From: Biscogniauxia marginata
Taxonomy: Eukaryota; Ascomycota; Sordariomycetes; Xylariales; Xylariaceae
Assembly: GCA_022695795.1 (NCBI GenBank)
Contig: MU404065.1
Span: 372,001-436,000 of the forward strand
Length of the DNA: 64,000 nt
Reading direction: 5' to 3'
Part shown: one piece after another, positions 61,301 through 64,000 of the stretch
How the letters are laid out: every line of letters starts with the position of its first letter
Numbering within the stretch: the stretch's first letter is position 1
Position numbers and translations under genes: made by a program
Notes under the pieces: model-generated
The model's input: the letters and a program-made list of their open reading frames with translations, nothing else
Database searches by the model: none
Told to the model about the DNA's origin: nothing

Positions 61301-61870
61301 GTCTACCCAAGAATTATGATGCTCTCATTGAAGAGTGTGCGAGACGGCGATGTCCCAAGACGGGCAAAGACCTTGCAGATCCCATCGTCTGTCTCATGTG
61401 TGGTGATATTTTCTGTGGACAGACTATGTGCTGTCTAATGGATTATCAGGAGCCAGGCCCCGATAAACCTGTAATGAGGATCGGAGGTGCGCAGCAGCAC
61501 ATGCGGTTCAAGTAAGTTTCACACAGTTCTATCAATTACCTTTTATAATTTGATATGTACGTGGCCGATCTTATGCTGACCGAATATTTTCTTTCCATCC
61601 AGGTGCCAGCGCAATGTCGGCCTTTTCATCAACATTCGCAAATGCGCCATCTTCTACCTGCACCGCGTGTCTGGCAGCTTCAGTAACGCACCATATATTG
61701 ACAAGTATGGTGAGGTAGATGTTGGATTGCGGCATGGCCGTCAGCTCTTCCTCAACCAAAAGCGGTACGATTCGATGGTGCGCAATATGTGGCTCAGCCA
61801 CGGCATCCCGAGTTTCATCAGTAGGAAGCTCGAGGCCGATATCAACAATGGTGGTTGGGAGACTATCTAG
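55327..61870 (+). CDS. UBR1: E3 ubiquitin ligase N-recognin UBR1
   Basis: Exons 55327-61511 and 61603-61870 give 2150 residues; the 91-nt intron (GTAAGT...CATCCAG) splits only the last 90 codons. A UBR zinc finger spans about 87-158 (ACGHIFRAGEASYGCKTC, then CCDCGDPEAW), which binds basic type 1 N-degrons. A ClpS-like domain follows near 240-290 (LLWNDEKHTVNEVQDQVA) for bulky hydrophobic N-termini. An acidic stretch and ten prolines around 410-500 form a linker. A RING-H2 finger starts near 1368 (CILCQEDTDDG, then VGCGHIMHFSCF and CPLCKALG), and the C-terminal zinc-binding autoinhibitory part includes CLMCGDIFCGQTMCC. The protein directs N-degron and misfolded substrates to the proteasome in cytosol and nucleus. 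Size fits fungal Ubr1. Confidence 0.95.
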
Positions 61871-62853
61871 GTTTGCTTCGGCGCGGGAAATCCTATTCTC
61901 TACTACCTACACTGGGTACAGATAAGTATTTGAACAGCACCAGAGGGCATGTGGTTTTAACTGGAAGGCGGTTCCTACTTGCACACGAAGCCCGATCAAC
62001 TTGATAACGAAGGGGGGAACCCAACCCCCCCCGGCTAAAGGAGTGCCTATGAATGAACATGAGGAGTTTTGGTGAGTTTTTGGGAAGGTTATGATTTCAG
62101 TTTAGTGTAGTTCGTAGATAAGGAGTGATTCGAGAGGAAAAGAAGATGAATACGGGAGGGGGTTAAAGTTTTACACGGGAATATGGCAAGTTAACAAGAA
62201 TCATACATGTACTTTAATTGCCCCTTACTTCGAGCTATCAGATTGCATTTCGAGGCTGTCGGGGCTCTCGCTTCAATGACCGTGACTCCCACGGGGATTG
62301 GTCTCGGGCGTGAATACCAACTTTTTTGTCGACCATCAAAAGCCGTTGGAAGCACTAAGCCGTGCCAGGGAAACCTGGGCCTGGCCAACTCGGCGAAATA
62401 CCAGATGGACATGAATAACTTTCTGATGATGTCGGCAAAATCTCGCTAGTCAAGATCTCGCGAGGTCACTGCCCAGAATAGCCAACGGTAGTAATGATGA
62501 GGTGTCTAGTCACTGGGCAACTTTTTTTTTAGCCACAGTTGCTGCATTTTCTAGTCCCATAGGGTTGATGTAGTTAGTCACCAAGGAGGCTTTTGACAGC
62601 TACGCTTCGCCGGGGGGGGGGGATAAAAATTGAAGCACGAGAAGTCAGGGTCTTATAGCTAGTATACTGCAATGAATTTGACAGGGCAGGCGTGTCTGCG
62701 AGGATCTACAATAGAAATACGGATCCCGAATATATCGTTATTAAAACATAGTCTTGGGTTAACGTATGTCTTTCTATAGAGACACCCCCGTTATGTGTCT
62801 GCCAGCTAAATAAGGGGTAAAACTGAACTCTCGATGTACTCGCGAGACATGTA
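61871..62853. other. Convergent intergenic region
   Basis: 3' flanks of UBR1 and the WD40 gene. A G-run (62612-62621) and a T-run (62522-62531) are present; no gene seen. Confidence 0.6.
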
Positions 62854-64000
62854 TTAGGAGTTAAAATCTAACCCGGAGGGGGAATCAAAGTCCCTTAAAG
62901 CCAGCGTTTCCACCTGCCGACTCTCAATCGGCTGCAGGGCCTCCTTGTCCTCCTCCAGTGACGGCACCACATCAACGCTTCCGTTGACATTCTGGGCAGC
63001 GGCGCCGTCGCCATCGCCGTTGCCGTCATCCGGCCCGCGGTGCCTGTAGACCTTGATCTTGCCGTCCTGGCCGGCGCTGACCATGGTGTCGCCGCAGACG
63101 TCGACCCAGAAGCAGACGCCGTCGTGGGCGCGGGAGATGCGCTGCACCACCTCCTTGCTCTTGACGTCCCAGAGGACGATGTCGCCGTCCTCGCTGGCGG
63201 CGGCGACGAAGGCCCCGCCGGCGACGGTGCCGAAGCAGCCGCCGACGCTGAACTTGGAGTTCTCATGGCCCTGGTACGTCTTCTTGACCGTGCCCGAGAC
63301 GTAGTCCCACAGCCGCAGGCACGAGTCCATGCTGAAGGCCAGCACGTACCGCCCGTTGGGCGCGAAGCAGACCGACGTTATGGGCGGGTTGTCCTCGTGC
63401 ACGAGGGTCCGGAGGCACTGGCCTGTCGAAGTGTCCCATATCCGGCTAAGGAGGAGTTTAGCGTGAGTGCTCGGGGAGTAGTAGACAACAAAAGTGGGAA
63501 GGACAGGAGGAGGAAGAAGGGGGGAGGACTCACGTCAGTCCGTCGGTACTACAGCTCACCACCAACGTCCCATCCCTGCAGAAGTCAATCCCGCTGACGG
63601 GATCGCTATGCGCGGGCAGACTCCTCATAAGCCGCCCTGCCCTGACATCCCACAAGAAGACGGCCTCGTCATAGCTCCCACTCGCGAGGATGTTGCCCTT
63701 GGGGGAGAAGGCGAGACAATAGACGTAGTTGTGGTGGCCCATCAGCGGCTTGGCCCTCGCCGGCCGCCCCGTCACCCGGTCCCACAGCCGGATGGCCTTG
63801 TCGTCGGAGCCGGAGGCCAGCGTCTTGCTGTCGGGCGACCAGGCGACGGCGGACACGCCGGCCATGTGGCCGACAAGCGTGTCCATGTGCCGGCCCGTGC
63901 CGGCGTCCCATATCCTGATGGTGCCGTCGGCCGACGACGACGCTATCCACCGCCCGTCGGGCGATATGCGGACTTGCGATATGGGCTTCTGATGGCCGGC
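62854..64000 (-). CDS. COMPASS WD40 subunit Swd3/WDR5 (5' end outside window)
   Basis: The gene runs off the right edge. Exons visible are >64000-63534 and 63445-62854 (minus), 352 residues; the 88-nt intron (GTGAGT...CTTAG) joins as [16 protein letters not shown]. Seven-bladed WD40 repeats are plain: [51 protein letters not shown] and so on, each ending in a Trp-Asp-type dipeptide. The repeat with [18 protein letters not shown] and KFSVGGCFG is characteristic of WDR5/Swd3, the histone H3K4 methyltransferase scaffold in the nucleus. The last blade is followed by a low-complexity tail ([15 protein letters not shown]) longer than in animal WDR5. Third positions are very GC-rich. At least one blade lies outside the window. 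Confidence 0.88.

Overview
The window looks like chromosomal DNA from a filamentous ascomycete (Pezizomycotina, probably a Sordariomycete; Xylariales is possible but not shown). The grounds are one-gene units on both strands, short introns (mostly 45-80 nt) with GTAAGT-type donors and CTAAC/CTGAC branch sites, fungal families (Zn2Cys6 regulator, WSC protein, Shr3, GH47) and intergenic DNA rich in ACCTACCT/AGGTACCT motifs. Nothing bacterial, viral or organellar was recognised, and no intact transposon was seen.

Layout. 0-9 kb: tail of an unknown gene, a GH47 alpha-mannosidase, the permease chaperone Shr3, a Cys-rich single-pass surface protein and a haloacid-dehalogenase-like hydrolase. 10.9-13.1 kb: a Zn2Cys6 transcription factor whose first intron holds a buried decoy splice donor. 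13.1-20.0 kb: a 7-kb gene desert with inverted repeats, a clustered GGGCTAAT motif and a run of GC-rich hairpins. 20.0-22.7 kb: a SAM+PH scaffold of Boi type. 23.8-33.9 kb: mostly mitochondrial genes (SOD-fold ribosomal protein, thiamine pyrophosphate carrier, MICOS MIC26/27 subunit, octapeptidyl peptidase Oct1) around one unknown gene. 35-43.8 kb: a small WSC protein, REV1, a RED/IK-type spliceosome protein and a nucleoside hydrolase. 44.5-52 kb: a large Fe(II)/2-oxoglutarate dioxygenase-domain protein with a SUMO-interaction-like tail, followed by a degenerate paralogue carrying three in-frame stops. 53-54.5 kb: divergent PYM-type protein and complex III subunit QCR9. 55.3-61.9 kb: the N-recognin UBR1. 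62.9 kb to the edge: the C-terminal part of the COMPASS WD40 subunit Swd3/WDR5.

Most genes are independent housekeeping units. Themes that recur are mitochondrial biogenesis (mitoribosome, carrier, cristae organisation, presequence processing, complex III), RNA processing (RED, PYM) and protein or chromatin control (UBR1, Swd3, the SIM-bearing oxygenase). The most unusual items are the oxygenase and its dead paralogue, the five-exon QCR9 with a start-codon-only exon and a GC-AG intron, the decoy donor in the transcription-factor intron, and the hairpin-rich segment near 19.3-19.6 kb. All splice junctions were read by eye from sequence, frame and family similarity and have no transcript support.
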